NCBI GenBank assembly: GCA_038520475.1
Contig: JBCBLF010000002.1
Location: 4,827 to 68,826, forward strand
Source of the DNA: JBCCWF01 sp038520475
GTDB lineage: Bacteria > Cyanobacteriota > Cyanobacteriia > CAKZMO01
Direction of reading: 5' to 3'
DNA length: 64,000 nt
Part shown: piece after piece, positions 52,001-61,428 of the stretch
How positions within the stretch are numbered: position 1 is the first letter of the stretch
Layout: each line of letters begins with the position of its first letter
Made by a program: the position numbers and the translations under genes
The notes under the pieces: model-generated
Told to the model about the DNA's origin: nothing
Databases searched by the model: none
What the model saw: the letters and a program-made list of their open reading frames with translations, nothing else

Positions 52001-54357
52001 AATGCGACATCGTTGACGACTAAATCTTGAATGGCAATGGTTCCATCAATGGTGGGTTGATTCAGTGTTCCGGTGAGGCGGCCTTGAAAATCTGCAATTC
52101 CCGCAATGGGAACTGTCGCTGTCGCTTCATCATCCGTCGTTAGGTCTGCAACACTCGTGAGGTTACCCGAATTGATAGCGCTAATAATTGCTGCGCTGCG
52201 GGCGAGATCCACGTCCTGAGCAACGATGTCGAGGTCTAGTTCATTAATATTAGGAACGCCGAAGGCGCCGGAGGCATCAGTCGGGAAATCGAAGCCGATG
52301 AATCCATTGGCCTGTAGATTTGGGGCGATTGCTTCATCAAGCTGTAAGCCCCTCCCTGTCCACTGCCCTCGAGCTGTCACGGGTCCATCTATCATCGGGA
52401 GGTTTGAAACGATGATTTGGCCATCGGCTTCAATCGTTGCGGGACTCAAATCTCTCAGGGTTCCTGAAAGAATCACCTCTCCATCCAACACACTTGGACC
52501 AAGAGTATCAGCCTGCCCCGGGGCGATCGTCGCCAGCGGCAGTTGTTCAACCGTGGCATTGGCTCGCCATTGCTGATCATCGAGCGATAAATCTGAGTCT
52601 GCACGTACGGTTCCTTCTCCAATGCTCACTCGCACGTCTCGCAACGAGAGACGATTATTAAAGGCAATCAGATTGCCCTGAGCAGGATAGGTCCCGTTGA
52701 GCGCTTGCCATTGGGCGCTGACAATTGGGCGTGACACGGTTCCAGTGATGCGTGCCTGAGCAGACACCAATCCAAGGGTAAGAGTCTCTGGCAAGGCGTC
52801 TTGAGCATATTGACGGGCGATCGCATCCCCTGGAATGTTTGATGCATCTAGGGCAAACGACAAAGAGCCAAACTGATCGAACGTCACTTGTCCATTGCCG
52901 GAAACAACGCCACCTGCGGCTGGAGAGACTTGAATAGTATTGAGTTCTAATGCATCGGGCGATAGGCTAAATCGTGCTCCAATGGCATCAAGTTCCACGC
53001 GATCGACTTGAATCGAGCTGGCTTGATTTAGCGTTCCAGTGATTGACGGTTGTTGAAGCGGTCCTGCAACATTGACGGTTGTATCTACTTGTCCCTCAAT
53101 GGCAAACGGAACGGAAACACCCACATCTCTGAGGACGGTAGCAATGTCCAGATTGTCGCCCGTTAGCGCTAAATTGTAGGCATTTCGCTCCGGTTCTCTC
53201 AAATCGATGCGTCCCCGTGCGCTTAAGACTGAACTTCCAAGGGAGAGTTGTGTGTTTTCAATCTGCACCTGCTGCCCGCGAAATTGAAGATTGCTCTGTG
53301 CTAGTTCAATGGGCTGTGAAAGCGTTGGCACATCGACCCTGACGTCTTGAACTTGAGCCGTGCCTCGGATGCTGATGTCGTTGGTAGCACTCAATTCACC
53401 TCGCAGATTGCTGCTAATAGTTCCGCTAGCAATATCAACGGGCAGTTCAGGTGCGAGCAGTAGAAACTCACGAATGTCGAGATCTTGAGTCTGAATGACG
53501 GCATTCGCCATCCAGTCTTCCTGCTGCCGGTCTACTTCTCCAGAAACTTTAAAGCTGCCCCCATCCGATGGCGTGTTGGGTTCGCCTTCAACATCAAAAG
53601 AAATGCGCTGATTCTCATCAAAAAAAGCTGCACGTCCATCAATTGCCTGTAGCCAGACAAATGGTCGTTCGATTGTTGGCCATGCTTGAGGCAGATTGCG
53701 ATCTCGATCAAGTTGCTGTCTCCTACGGGTCAACACATCCAGCTGTTCGTCGCCCAATTGCTCATCTGTTGACGTGTCAGGATTTAATGAATTGGGCGAT
53801 CGCGGTTCGATCGCTCCAGCCTCGGCTTCACCACTATCTAGTAAGGCAGGGACGACAGCAACGTGAGCGTCTTCAAACTGAACGGCGTCAAGTTTGAATT
53901 CAATGGCTCCCGCTTCAAGTTCATTAATCGTTAAATCTAACCACTGACCGGTATCGTCTTGCTCAATAATTGCAGTCGGCGATCGCAACATAACGCTGAA
54001 GCTCAAACTGCGGCTGATGATGACCTCTAGTGGATTAAAGGAAACCCGAACAGATTCAACAATTGCTCGGTCAATATCGTTGTTGGAAGGGGAAACTCGC
54101 GTTTCTCCAAACTGCACATGGGTCAGCGAAAACCCTTCGATTGGTCCCATTTCGACTGGACGATCAATTAGCCTGACGACCGCTACTTCAATCAGCGGCA
54201 CAAGACGCGTATAGACCCACTGTCGAAGAATGAGGCCACCCGAGACTCCGATTGTTGCTAGACCCAAAATGATGAGCAATCGTGTGCGATTTGTAGAGGC
54301 TCTAAGGCGAAAATCCTTGAAGTCTTTCGGATTCGGTGGCTCTGGCAGTTGAGTCAT
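49036..54357 (-). CDS. TamB-like translocation/assembly protein (DUF490)
   Basis: About 1773 codons including 99 unread bases (51281-51379). One N-terminal membrane anchor (about 25-45, LLIILGLATIGVSGGLIL) is followed by some 1700 residues of repetitive beta-strand sequence (patterns such as GTLNQPTIDGTIAIQDL, GTVSRPIVSAQWQAL) that form a long hydrophobic groove. The C-terminal DUF490 block is clear (PILNFVATGDLVVNGPL, NVRLATSILEQTR, LSSSPSRSENEIIALIGGGF). TamB and AsmA-like proteins bridge the envelope and move lipids to the outer membrane; plastid TIC236 is a relative. It ends 4 bp inside the convergent fusion gene. Confidence 0.92.
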   Translation of the reverse strand: MTQLPEPPNPKDFKDFRLRASTNRTRLLIILGLATIGVSGGLILRQWVYTRLVPLIEVAVVRLIDRPVEMGPIEGFSLTHVQFGETRVSPSNNDIDRAIVESVRVSFNPLEVIISRSLSFSVMLRSPTAIIEQDDTGQWLDLTINELEAGAIEFKLDAVQFEDAHVAVVPALLDSGEAEAGAIEPRSPNSLNPDTSTDEQLGDEQLDVLTRRRQQLDRDRNLPQAWPTIERPFVWLQAIDGRAAFFDENQRISFDVEGEPNTPSDGGSFKVSGEVDRQQEDWMANAVIQTQDLDIREFLLLAPELPVDIASGTISSNLRGELSATNDISIRGTAQVQDVRVDVPTLSQPIELAQSNLQFRGQQVQIENTQLSLGSSVLSARGRIDLREPERNAYNLALTGDNLDIATVLRDVGVSVPFAIEGQVDTTVNVAGPLQQPSITGTLNQASSIQVDRVELDAIGARFSLSPDALELNTIQVSPAAGGVVSGNGQVTFDQFGSLSFALDASNIPGDAIARQYAQDALPETLTLGLVSAQARITGTVSRPIVSAQWQALNGTYPAQGNLIAFNNRLSLRDVRVSIGEGTVRADSDLSLDDQQWRANATVEQLPLATIAPGQADTLGPSVLDGEVILSGTLRDLSPATIEADGQIIVSNLPMIDGPVTARGQWTGRGLQLDEAIAPNLQANGFIGFDFPTDASGAFGVPNINELDLDIVAQDVDLARSAAIISAINSGNLTSVADLTTDDEATATVPIAGIADFQGRLTGTLNQPTIDGTIAIQDLVVNDVAFDPMLTGNTRFTVGQGGTLNLDGQTDQLSATVDERYYPTEFVLRRGDILARGSTQGDRLLSTVENFPLGVLNLRPAANLGLGPLRGIVSGNVSVNLDTLNITDLSQLSASGDVRIIDPSLGHIEGDRFAGTFTYGNGVAIIDDGQLAVGSSDYDVTGRFAPTDDTLFKGQIAADNGNVQDLLVALKYFELQDLLRFFDPPQYGNAADXXXXXXXXXXXXXXXXXXXXXXXXXXXXXXXXXXDTAPIRITEATLLRQLQRYAEISTLLRTYRREQAEATFFPALQELSGTISGVVDLTVSRNSGLTADFDLTGENWEWGEYDDPNQIIAAGSFSDNTITLLPFRFESGDTLIDFAGQVGQAEDSQGQLQITNVPADLVADFIRLPIAIEGNLNTTATVTGSIRNLQARGEFALEDGLINQTPIQETDAQFRYADARLILIGSMLVSDNDPISLTGSIPYRLPQGMVDPDSDEINLNIEVENDGLALLNLLNNQVNWTGGEANVSLQVGGTLRQTSSGIDIQPLATGFAELRNGSFVAEVLPAPLTDVTGTVQFNRDRIQVNNIRGQFSDGEFVANGIIPLAVPFEIDAPDTARVEVENTEPENTGVPNNAEGEDDVLREPINPALTPLTVDLNDLAVDVKGLYDGGVNGQVIVGGTALAPRLGGAVTLSDGRISLPDTAMLGGVAATQQDTSPFATLFSPPELDNLQVVLGNRLLITRAPILNFVATGDLVVNGPLNDFRSLMPDGIIRLRSGQVNVFTTQFNLMRGRDNVAIFRPSDGLDPFLNVRLATSILEQTRSPIPTSTAFAQSELSEVIDSSVNDFGGIETVRVQATVIGPASQIFENLRLSSSPSRSENEIIALIGGGFADTQGQDGSNLAIASLAGTALFTSIQNLLSNAIGVSDFRIFPAVITNDEREDGSDSPTSTLGIAAELGVDITSDLSISALQFLTLEEPTQFNLRYQINDELRLRGTSNFSDENRLVLEFETRF
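51281..51379. other. run of 99 N inside the tamB-like gene
   Basis: Unread bases; the reading frame is the same on both sides, consistent with 33 codons. Confidence 0.95.
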
Positions 54358-55148
54358 AGCCTTGCGTTAAAGGGTAACTGTGAACATAAATGTGCTGACG
54401 TCACATCCTCACAACTCGGCCCGAATGTGGAATGGGCTGCTTGCTCTACTGGGATTGTTTGCTCGATGAGGATGGGTTTGGTGAGCGGATGTTGTCCACA
54501 CCGATAGAGAAGCTGATTATAAGACAGCCATCGCCTGACACCGCAGCAATCGCTCAGGAAAGGAAATCGATGCAATCAACGTTAATGCACCGTTTGATAG
54601 ATGTACATGCGTTTCTTAAGCAGTCATACACATACCCAGCCCTACGATAATCGAAATAACCTCCTTTGAGGCGGTTAGTTGGATGAAAAGAATGCAAATC
54701 TTTTGACCCTGCTGTATGTCCAATGAGGCTATTGCTGAGTCTTAGCAATAGTGGTTATTTGGGGTTTCGGCCTTTAGTAGAAATCATTATTCTGAGAAAG
54801 CTCTGCTCCACGCGATTTCCCTAAAATAATTACCCTAACCTAGATGGGGAGTGCTGTCGTTTACGATTGGGTTAACGTCTCAAATTGATAAAGAAATTAT
54901 GAGGGCGTTGGAATGCGCAACGTATGTTCTCTACCTCTCATCGCTTCGCGAACGTTGCTAAGTCGTAATAGTCAGCAAACTGAATCTGCTGTGTCTTGGG
55001 TGAGTCGGCATCGCTGTACTAAACTATTGTGTGCGATCGCACATCATGGAGCACTCATCAGACGGGGAAACATGGTGTTTTCTGTGGTTGCTAGCCAATT
55101 ATTGGCTGTCATATTTGTTCAAACTTATCGTTAACTGTTTTACGAATC
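54358..55148. other. divergent intergenic region with degenerate hairpin element f
   Basis: 791 bp between the tamB-like and DUF3110 genes. A copy of the hairpin family with weak stem lies at about 54876-54968. Short frames here (for example 54913-55134) read through it and are rejected. Confidence 0.5.
54876..54968. repeat. hairpin family, element f (degenerate)
   Basis: The flanks GTCTCAAATTGATAAAG and GAACGTTGCTAAGTCGTA match elements a and b, but the arms (ATGAGGGCG... and ...ACCTCTCAT) pair only in part, with a small inner hairpin CGTTG/CAACG. Confidence 0.55.
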
Positions 55149-55565
55149 ATGAGGGTATTTGTTCTGCTGTTCAATGCCGGGACAGATAACGAGGGCATTC
55201 ATACGCTAAAACTGGGCGATCGCAACATTGTTCTCATGTTTGAAGATGAGGACGATGCAACCCGCTATGGTTTGATGCTCGAAGCTCAAGATTTTCCGAG
55301 CCCGACGATTGAAGGCTTTAATGCTGAAGAGATTGAGTTATTTTGCCGGGATGCCGACTATGAGTGCAAGTTTGTTGCCCAAGGAACGTTAGAGGTTCCG
55401 CCTGAAGATAACCTGGAGTCGCCAGATTGGGACCCCGAGGAGAAAGAGCAGGCGACATCGCCAGAAAAAGACCGAAAGACAAGTGGTGCAATGGATACAG
55501 AACCCGGCGAATTTTCGAAAGAAGAACTCGATCGACTTCGACGGCGCTTTGAGAACTTGCTCTAA
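55149..55565 (+). CDS. DUF3110 protein
   Basis: 138 residues. The N-terminal 85 residues match DUF3110, a family of cyanobacteria and plastids: MRVFVLLFNAGTDNEGIHTL, VLMFEDEDDATRYGLMLEAQDFPSP and EEIELFCRDADYECKFV. The tail is acidic (PEEKEQATSPEKDRK) and ends in a short helix (EELDRLRRRFENLL). Function unknown; soluble. Confidence 0.88.
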   Translation: MRVFVLLFNAGTDNEGIHTLKLGDRNIVLMFEDEDDATRYGLMLEAQDFPSPTIEGFNAEEIELFCRDADYECKFVAQGTLEVPPEDNLESPDWDPEEKEQATSPEKDRKTSGAMDTEPGEFSKEELDRLRRRFENLL

Positions 55566-55650
55566 GCCATGCTTGCTGTGATGGATACATGCGGTCTATC
55601 AGTCCGAACCTAATTCTCGCTGCTGCATCGCGATCGCAACGCCCTTCAAT

Positions 55651-57708
55651 TCAGCCAGCGATGAGAACGACGGACGACCGCTCGCTGACACAATACCGAT
55701 TCCCTGATGCGGCGATCGCCCCTTGAGAGTCAAAAATGTCGTCTGGTGATGGTTTCGATGTGTCGACGATTTGATACCAGCGCTTCTGGTTATGAAGAGG
55801 CGGAAGTTCAAACTTAAGGGGTTCCCAGTAGGCATTGAGCATAATGTGTAATCGCTCATTGGCCTGAGGATGGCATAGCGTGAACGCAAGGCTATGGGAA
55901 TGATAGTCCCAATCAGGTTGCCCCAAATGAACACCATGCCAAATAATGTGCGGGCGATAGGGATCGTAGTTTACCTGTAGAATGCGCTCTTGACGAAACA
56001 GAGATAACGACTGGGTAAAGGCAATCATTTGTCGAACAAATCGGAGCAGGTTTTGATGCGTATCCAAGGCATCCCAGTCAAACCAGCTAAGGTTGTTGTC
56101 TTGGCAGTAGGCATTATTGTTGCCGAGCTGCGTTCGTCGCACTTCATCCCCCATCAAGAGCATCGGCGTCCCTTGAGAGATAAACATCACTGTTAAAAAG
56201 TTTTTCATCTGACGAAGGCGAAAGGCTTCAATCTCTGGATGATCGATTTCACCTTCTACTCCGCAGTTCCAACTGAAGTTGTGATCAGCTCCGTCACGAT
56301 TGTTCTCCAGGTTGGCAAGGTTATGCTTTTCGTTGTAAGACACGAGGTCATTGAGCGTAAACCCATCATGACACGTCACAAAGTTGATGCTGCGATTGGG
56401 TTCTCGGTCAGGTTCAGGATAGATGTCTGGACTACCCATAATCCGATTTGCCAAGATGCTCACCGCATTGGGGTCACTTTTAACGAAACGCCGAATATCG
56501 TCTCGAAACGGACCATTCCATTCAGCAAAGCGGTCGCCGATAAATGATCCCACCTGATACAGCCCAGCTGCATCCCAGGCTTCTGCGATAATTTTGGTGC
56601 CGGCTAATGCCGGATCTGACTCAATCGTCCAGAGAATCGGAGGATCAGTGAGGGGTTCGCCAGTTCGGCTCCGAGCCAACACTGAAGCCAGATCAAATCG
56701 AAATCCATCCACATGCATGTCGGTGACCCAATAGCGCAAGCTATCGATGATCATGCGACCGACAATCTCATGATTGGCTTTGAGCGTATTGCCGCACCCG
56801 CTGTAGTTGCTGTAAAACGTCTTGTTTTCTTCAAGGATGTAATAGGCATCGTTCTCTAGGCCTCGAAAAGAGAAGGTTGGGCCTTCATGGTTGCCTTCTG
56901 CAGTGTGATTAAACACAACATCGAGAATGACTTCAATGCCAGCTTGGTGCAGCGCCTTGACCATATCCCGAAATTCATCAACCGGACCAAGGGGGTCCAG
57001 TCGAGAGCTATAGCGTTGATGAGGGGCGAAGAATGCCATTGTGCTATAGCCCCAATAGTTCCGGAGTCCGCGAGCCACATCCTGCTCGTCAAATTGATGG
57101 ACCGGAAGAAGCTCAACAGCGGTAATACCTAGGTCCTTTAGATAAGGAATCTTTTCAATCAAGCCCGCGAACGTTCCACGTTTGTCGGGTGCAATGCCCG
57201 AATTGGGATTACGGGTAAAGCCGCCCACGTGGAGCTCATAAATGACACTATCTGCGTAGGGAATATTCAGAGGCTCGTCCCCCTCCCAGTCATAGCTGTT
57301 GGTGTCGACGACAACACCCTTCAACGCATAGGCTCCGTTATTCCCTTCATGTACCGCGGCATCGCGATTGTACTGATGCCACCCCACGACTGAACGAGCA
57401 TAGGGATCGAGCAAGACTTTTTGGCCGTCAAATCGGAGCCCGAGTTCAGGACTGTAGGGTCCATGGACGCGATAGCCATAGAGTTGACCATGACCAAGAT
57501 CGCTGACGAATACGTGCCAATAGTAGAAAGTGCGGTGGTGACTCGCATCTAAGGGAATTATCCGTGACGGCTGCGTGTCATCTTTGTCATTGAATAGAAG
57601 CAGTTCGATGGATGTAGCGTTTTTCGAAAAAATCGAGAAGTTGACCCCGTTGGGATAAACTGTTGCTCCTAGTGGATAGCTTTTGCCAGGTAGGATGTCG
57701 AACCCCAT
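55651..57708 (-). CDS. glgX: glycogen debranching enzyme GlgX
   Basis: 685 residues. N-terminal CBM48 domain (YPLGATVYPNGVNFSIFSKNA) followed by a GH13 barrel. Catalytic residues are visible: D339 in DGFRFDLAS, E376 in EAWDAAG and D448 in CHDGFTLND. The GVEGEIDHPEI and LMGDEVRRTQLGNNNAYCQDN segments are typical of the GlgX/isoamylase group. It hydrolyses alpha-1,6 branches of phosphorylase-trimmed glycogen. AGGAG precedes the ATG by 9 nt. Confidence 0.95.
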   Translation of the reverse strand: MGFDILPGKSYPLGATVYPNGVNFSIFSKNATSIELLLFNDKDDTQPSRIIPLDASHHRTFYYWHVFVSDLGHGQLYGYRVHGPYSPELGLRFDGQKVLLDPYARSVVGWHQYNRDAAVHEGNNGAYALKGVVVDTNSYDWEGDEPLNIPYADSVIYELHVGGFTRNPNSGIAPDKRGTFAGLIEKIPYLKDLGITAVELLPVHQFDEQDVARGLRNYWGYSTMAFFAPHQRYSSRLDPLGPVDEFRDMVKALHQAGIEVILDVVFNHTAEGNHEGPTFSFRGLENDAYYILEENKTFYSNYSGCGNTLKANHEIVGRMIIDSLRYWVTDMHVDGFRFDLASVLARSRTGEPLTDPPILWTIESDPALAGTKIIAEAWDAAGLYQVGSFIGDRFAEWNGPFRDDIRRFVKSDPNAVSILANRIMGSPDIYPEPDREPNRSINFVTCHDGFTLNDLVSYNEKHNLANLENNRDGADHNFSWNCGVEGEIDHPEIEAFRLRQMKNFLTVMFISQGTPMLLMGDEVRRTQLGNNNAYCQDNNLSWFDWDALDTHQNLLRFVRQMIAFTQSLSLFRQERILQVNYDPYRPHIIWHGVHLGQPDWDYHSHSLAFTLCHPQANERLHIMLNAYWEPLKFELPPLHNQKRWYQIVDTSKPSPDDIFDSQGAIAASGNRYCVSERSSVVLIAG

Positions 57709-58050
57709 GATTTAAAGCTCCTAGCCTAGTGGCGGCGATCGCGACAGTATGGCTCTTCTTCAGAATGCCATCATCTTGATTGAGAAACATAGTACCTCGC
57801 TGCAGGAGTTTCTGAAGAATCCTTCCACACAGGTTGCCAGACACAAATGATAATGAGCCGTTGTTTAGGAGGTGTTGCTAAGATTCACTCAGGGCTGGCG
57901 CATTTCGTACAAGCTTCATGGCTTTGCGAACGTGTTATGCGCTTACAACACGGTTGAGCTGTAACAGTGTATCGATGTCTGAATAACAGCATTCATTCAG
58001 AACCGTGCTATAAAATCAGATCTCACAGTCACGTGTATGTCTAAACGTGT
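57709..58050. other. divergent intergenic region, glgX / hydrolase
   Basis: 342 bp with promoters expected for both genes. Nothing further recognised. Confidence 0.4.
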
Positions 58051-58941
58051 ATGTTGAAATTGACTCCAATACTCTTGCTTAAGCTTGCTACGGCAGCGAT
58101 CGCCTTCCTGTCTCTAGCATATGGAGGCATGTGTCTGTTTCTTTATCGACAGCAACAGCGCATCATTTTTTTCCCATCGTCAACGCTAACAACAACACCA
58201 GCCGATTTTGGCATCTCCTACACTGATGTCTGGATTCCCATTTCTAATGATGGTGAAAACGAGCAACTGCATGGATGGTGGATGCCGTCACAAGAGTCCG
58301 ACGCTCCAGGCCTGCTGTACTTTCACGGCAACGGAGATAATGTGAGTGCAAATGCATCCAAGGCCTCATGGTTTCATAGCCTTGGGTTCTCGGTCTTGAT
58401 CATCGATTATCGCGGCTATGGCTTGAGTTCGGGTGATTTTCCTAGTGAGCAACGGGTTTATGAAGATGCAGACGCAGCTTGGCAATACCTGACCCAGGAG
58501 TTAGAGGTTGCTCCGCAGAACAGCCTCGTCTTTGGTCATTCGCTAGGAGGGGCGATCGCGATTGAGTTGGTTTCCAATCATCCCCAAATTGGAGGCTTGA
58601 TCGTCGAAGGCTCATTTACCTCCATTCTGGACATGTCAAATCGCACAAAGAATTATGGATTTCTTCCAATCAATCGGCTATTGACGCAGCGATTTGAATC
58701 CCTTAGCAAAGTCTCTGAGCTAGATGTCCCTGTTTTGTATGTCCACGGCACAGCTGATCAGACTGTTCCGACAGATATGAGTTCAACGCTCTATGCCCAC
58801 ACCACTGAGCCCAAAAAACTCTTATTGATACCAGACGCTGGACATAATGATGTGATTGAGTTTGGAGCAGAAGCCTACGCACAGGCAATTAAAGAACTTT
58901 TCCCGATGTATCACCGAGAAGAAGAACCGCTTCACAATTAG
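58051..58941 (+). CDS. membrane-anchored alpha/beta hydrolase (Bem46/ABHD13-like)
   Basis: 296 residues. One N-terminal membrane segment (about 8-32, LLKLATAAIAFLSLAYGGMCL) is followed by QRIIFFPSS, then the hydrolase fold: LLYFHGNGDN, IIDYRGYGLSSG, GHSLGGAIA with Ser164, VLYVHGTADQTVP with the acid, and PDAGHNDV with the His. This is the layout of the Bem46/ABHD13 group, serine hydrolases of uncertain substrate. Confidence 0.87.
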   Translation: MLKLTPILLLKLATAAIAFLSLAYGGMCLFLYRQQQRIIFFPSSTLTTTPADFGISYTDVWIPISNDGENEQLHGWWMPSQESDAPGLLYFHGNGDNVSANASKASWFHSLGFSVLIIDYRGYGLSSGDFPSEQRVYEDADAAWQYLTQELEVAPQNSLVFGHSLGGAIAIELVSNHPQIGGLIVEGSFTSILDMSNRTKNYGFLPINRLLTQRFESLSKVSELDVPVLYVHGTADQTVPTDMSSTLYAHTTEPKKLLLIPDAGHNDVIEFGAEAYAQAIKELFPMYHREEEPLHN

Positions 58942-59258
58942 AACGTCACGCATTCAATCGGATAAGTTGGCTCAGCTCACTCGTTTGACTAGACAGGCAC
59001 TTCAGGTGGGCTTGGTGTAGAGGCCACTGATGTCAGGTTTGTAATCCCTGTGGGAAAACGGTTTCGGAGAAATGACTGGAGTGGAATCCCAGAAACCATA
59101 ACGGATGAAAGCTGCTCAACGTTTCATTTCTTAATATACGCTGAGAATGAAGTCCGCGAAGACTCACAAAAAACTCATTTCTAATCAAAATAAGTAGATT
59201 AATTTGGAGATGGAGGAAACTGCAGTCTTTTCTTGTCCACCATTAGCAGCATGTATTG
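58942..59258. other. intergenic region before the histidine kinase gene
   Basis: 317 bp. A loose GGTTTC/GAAACC inverted repeat around 59060-59095; no gene. Confidence 0.35.
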
Positions 59259-60773
59259 ATGAAGTTTCGGCACCAAATCGCTTCTTTTATAAAGTGTGCC
59301 CTCGTGCAGCATGGTGGAATTGATGTTCGTTCGCTTCAGTTTCGAATGACTGCCGGAGTAACCTGCATTTCGGTATTGGGCATCATTGGAGTTTCTGGTT
59401 GGATCTCGTGGCGTGCGCAGAGCATTGTCATTGGGGACCAAAAGCGGCAAATTTCAGATATCGCTGAGCAGATTCCCAGGGATATTGACGCTTACACAGC
59501 GACATTAACTAATGATGAAGCGGTTCAGAAGACGGTGCAGTTGCGATCGCTACCTGATCTATCGATCGTTGTCAGCGGGGCTCAAGGTAACATTTTGGCT
59601 CAGTCGCAAAGTCAGTGGCACGATGAGCAATTTGCACGGCAACTCCTTAGCATCCCGACACTTTCCTTGCAGCCAAAGGTCTTCCAGACAGATGGTCGAC
59701 ATTATATTGGCTGCAAGGGGCCTCTGGTGATTGATGGGGAAAACCTCGGTACGCTGTACGTCGCCCTAGACATCACTAAAAGTAGTCAGATGTTTAATCA
59801 GCTCATGCTGAACTTGGGGTTGGCGACGATGTTGGCGATCGCGTTTATAACGGCAGCGATTGCTTACTCAGTGAGGCGCTCGGTTCAACCCCTTCGGAAA
59901 ATTAGTCGCGTCACGGCCAACCTGACCGTTGACGACTTAGACCATGTGCAGTTTCATCTTGACAAGGCGCCGACGGAAGTTAGAGAGCTCGCTCAAACCT
60001 GTGAAATAACGCTCCGACGACTGGCGGACAACATGGCGCAACAGCGACAGTTTGTTCACGATATTTCTCATGAACTGCGTACCCCATTGACCATTGTTTA
60101 TGGGTATTTACAGAGCGTTTTACGGCGTAGTCGTACGTTGAATGAGCTTCAGCGAGAAGCATTAGAAGCTGCTACATCGGAGGCTGAACGAACCATTCGA
60201 CTGCTTCAAGATCTGCTGGACTTGGCTCGTGCGGATAGCGGAAATCTTCAGTTTTCTCTCATGCCCGTCCACTTAAATGATCAATTAGAGAATTGTCTCA
60301 AGATTCTCAAGCTCAACCATACCCATCCCATTCATCTTGAAGCGACATCACCGGATATTTATGCTATGGCGGATGCTGATCGCTTGAAACAGGTGGTATT
60401 CAATTTGGTCGACAACGCCATTCGATACTCAGATGCGGATGAACCAATCGTTGTGAAATTAGCGGAGACAGAGAACAGTGCTATTATCCAGGTGTGCGAT
60501 CGCGGCATTGGCATTTCTGATGAACATCAGACACAGGTCTTCAATCGGTGTTACCGCGTCGATGCAGCACGCTCTCGTGCAACAGGTGGATACGGGCTTG
60601 GACTGTCGCTGGTGAAAACGCTAGTTGAGGGAATGAATGGTACAATCCACCTCAACTCTGAGCTGAATCAGGGCAGTACCTTTACCGTCACCTTACCGTC
60701 ACCCCTACACCACGACCATGACACAAACCATCGTAGTCGTCGAAGACGAAGAGAAACTCGCGCGCTTCATTGA
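59259..60773 (+). CDS. sensor histidine kinase
   Basis: 504 residues from the ATG at 59259. Two membrane segments (about 31-52 and 190-208) flank a periplasmic sensor domain of about 135 residues. A HAMP-like linker (VRRSVQPLRKISRVTANL), a HisKA domain with H271 in HDISHELRTP, and an HATPase domain (NLVDNAIRYSDADEP, DRGIGISDE, GYGLGLSLVK) follow. The last 25 residues (Arg- and His-rich) are encoded by the region that also codes, in another frame, the start of the response regulator; the kinase homology ends before it. Signal unknown. Confidence 0.92.
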   Translation: MKFRHQIASFIKCALVQHGGIDVRSLQFRMTAGVTCISVLGIIGVSGWISWRAQSIVIGDQKRQISDIAEQIPRDIDAYTATLTNDEAVQKTVQLRSLPDLSIVVSGAQGNILAQSQSQWHDEQFARQLLSIPTLSLQPKVFQTDGRHYIGCKGPLVIDGENLGTLYVALDITKSSQMFNQLMLNLGLATMLAIAFITAAIAYSVRRSVQPLRKISRVTANLTVDDLDHVQFHLDKAPTEVRELAQTCEITLRRLADNMAQQRQFVHDISHELRTPLTIVYGYLQSVLRRSRTLNELQREALEAATSEAERTIRLLQDLLDLARADSGNLQFSLMPVHLNDQLENCLKILKLNHTHPIHLEATSPDIYAMADADRLKQVVFNLVDNAIRYSDADEPIVVKLAETENSAIIQVCDRGIGISDEHQTQVFNRCYRVDAARSRATGGYGLGLSLVKTLVEGMNGTIHLNSELNQGSTFTVTLPSPLHHDHDTNHRSRRRRRETRALH

Positions 60774-61392
60774 AATGGAGTTGAAATATGAAGGATATGA
60801 GGTCAACGTTTCAAACGATGGGCTGACGGGTTTAACGCAAATTCGAAATGCAAACCCTGACTTGGTGATTCTCGATTGGATGATGCCAGGAATGACGGGA
60901 TTAGAAGTCTGCCGTCGCCTTCGTCAAACCGGTTCGAAAGTACCTGTAATTTTGTTGACCGCAAAAGACGATGTTAGCGATCGCGTTGCCGGTCTAGATG
61001 CGGGTGCAGACGACTACTTGGTCAAGCCGTTTAGTATTGAAGAGTTACTGGCGCGAATTCGCGCTCATCTTCGTCGGACAGCAGATACTGAAGAAGAGGT
61101 GCTGCGGTTTGAAGACTTGATGCTCAATCGGCAAACCCGAGAAGTCACCCGAGGCGATCGCGCGATTGAACTCACAGCAAAAGAATTTGACCTATTGGAA
61201 TATTTGTTGTCCTATCCTCGGCAGGTGATTACACGCGATCGCATTCTAGAGGAAGTATGGGGATATGACTTCATGGGTGATTCAAACATCATCGAGGTGT
61301 ATATCCGCTATCTGCGCCTGAAGCTAGAAGCCGAGAATGAAAAGCGACTCATTCAAACGGTGCGTGGCGTTGGGTATGTTTTACGTGAATAG
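60718..61392 (+). CDS. OmpR-family response regulator
   Basis: 224 residues. Receiver domain with the acidic pair E9/D10, phosphoacceptor D53 in VILDWMMPG, Thr at LLTAKDD and Lys in LVKPFS. The OmpR-type winged helix (about 125-224) shows ELTAKEFDLLEYLLSYP, ILEEVWGYDF and TVRGVGYVLRE. It starts inside the kinase gene (56-base overlap, different frame), so the two form a cognate pair in one transcript. It resembles cyanobacterial RppA/ManR-type regulators without being specific. Confidence 0.94.
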   Translation: MTQTIVVVEDEEKLARFIEMELKYEGYEVNVSNDGLTGLTQIRNANPDLVILDWMMPGMTGLEVCRRLRQTGSKVPVILLTAKDDVSDRVAGLDAGADDYLVKPFSIEELLARIRAHLRRTADTEEEVLRFEDLMLNRQTREVTRGDRAIELTAKEFDLLEYLLSYPRQVITRDRILEEVWGYDFMGDSNIIEVYIRYLRLKLEAENEKRLIQTVRGVGYVLRE

Positions 61393-61428
61393 TGATTGAG
61401 TTGACTGCTCAAAGCATGAGGCCGCTGC

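Noticed and set aside
54913..55134. 73-codon frame before the DUF3110 gene
   Set aside because: It lies within the degenerate hairpin element f and continues into the promoter region.
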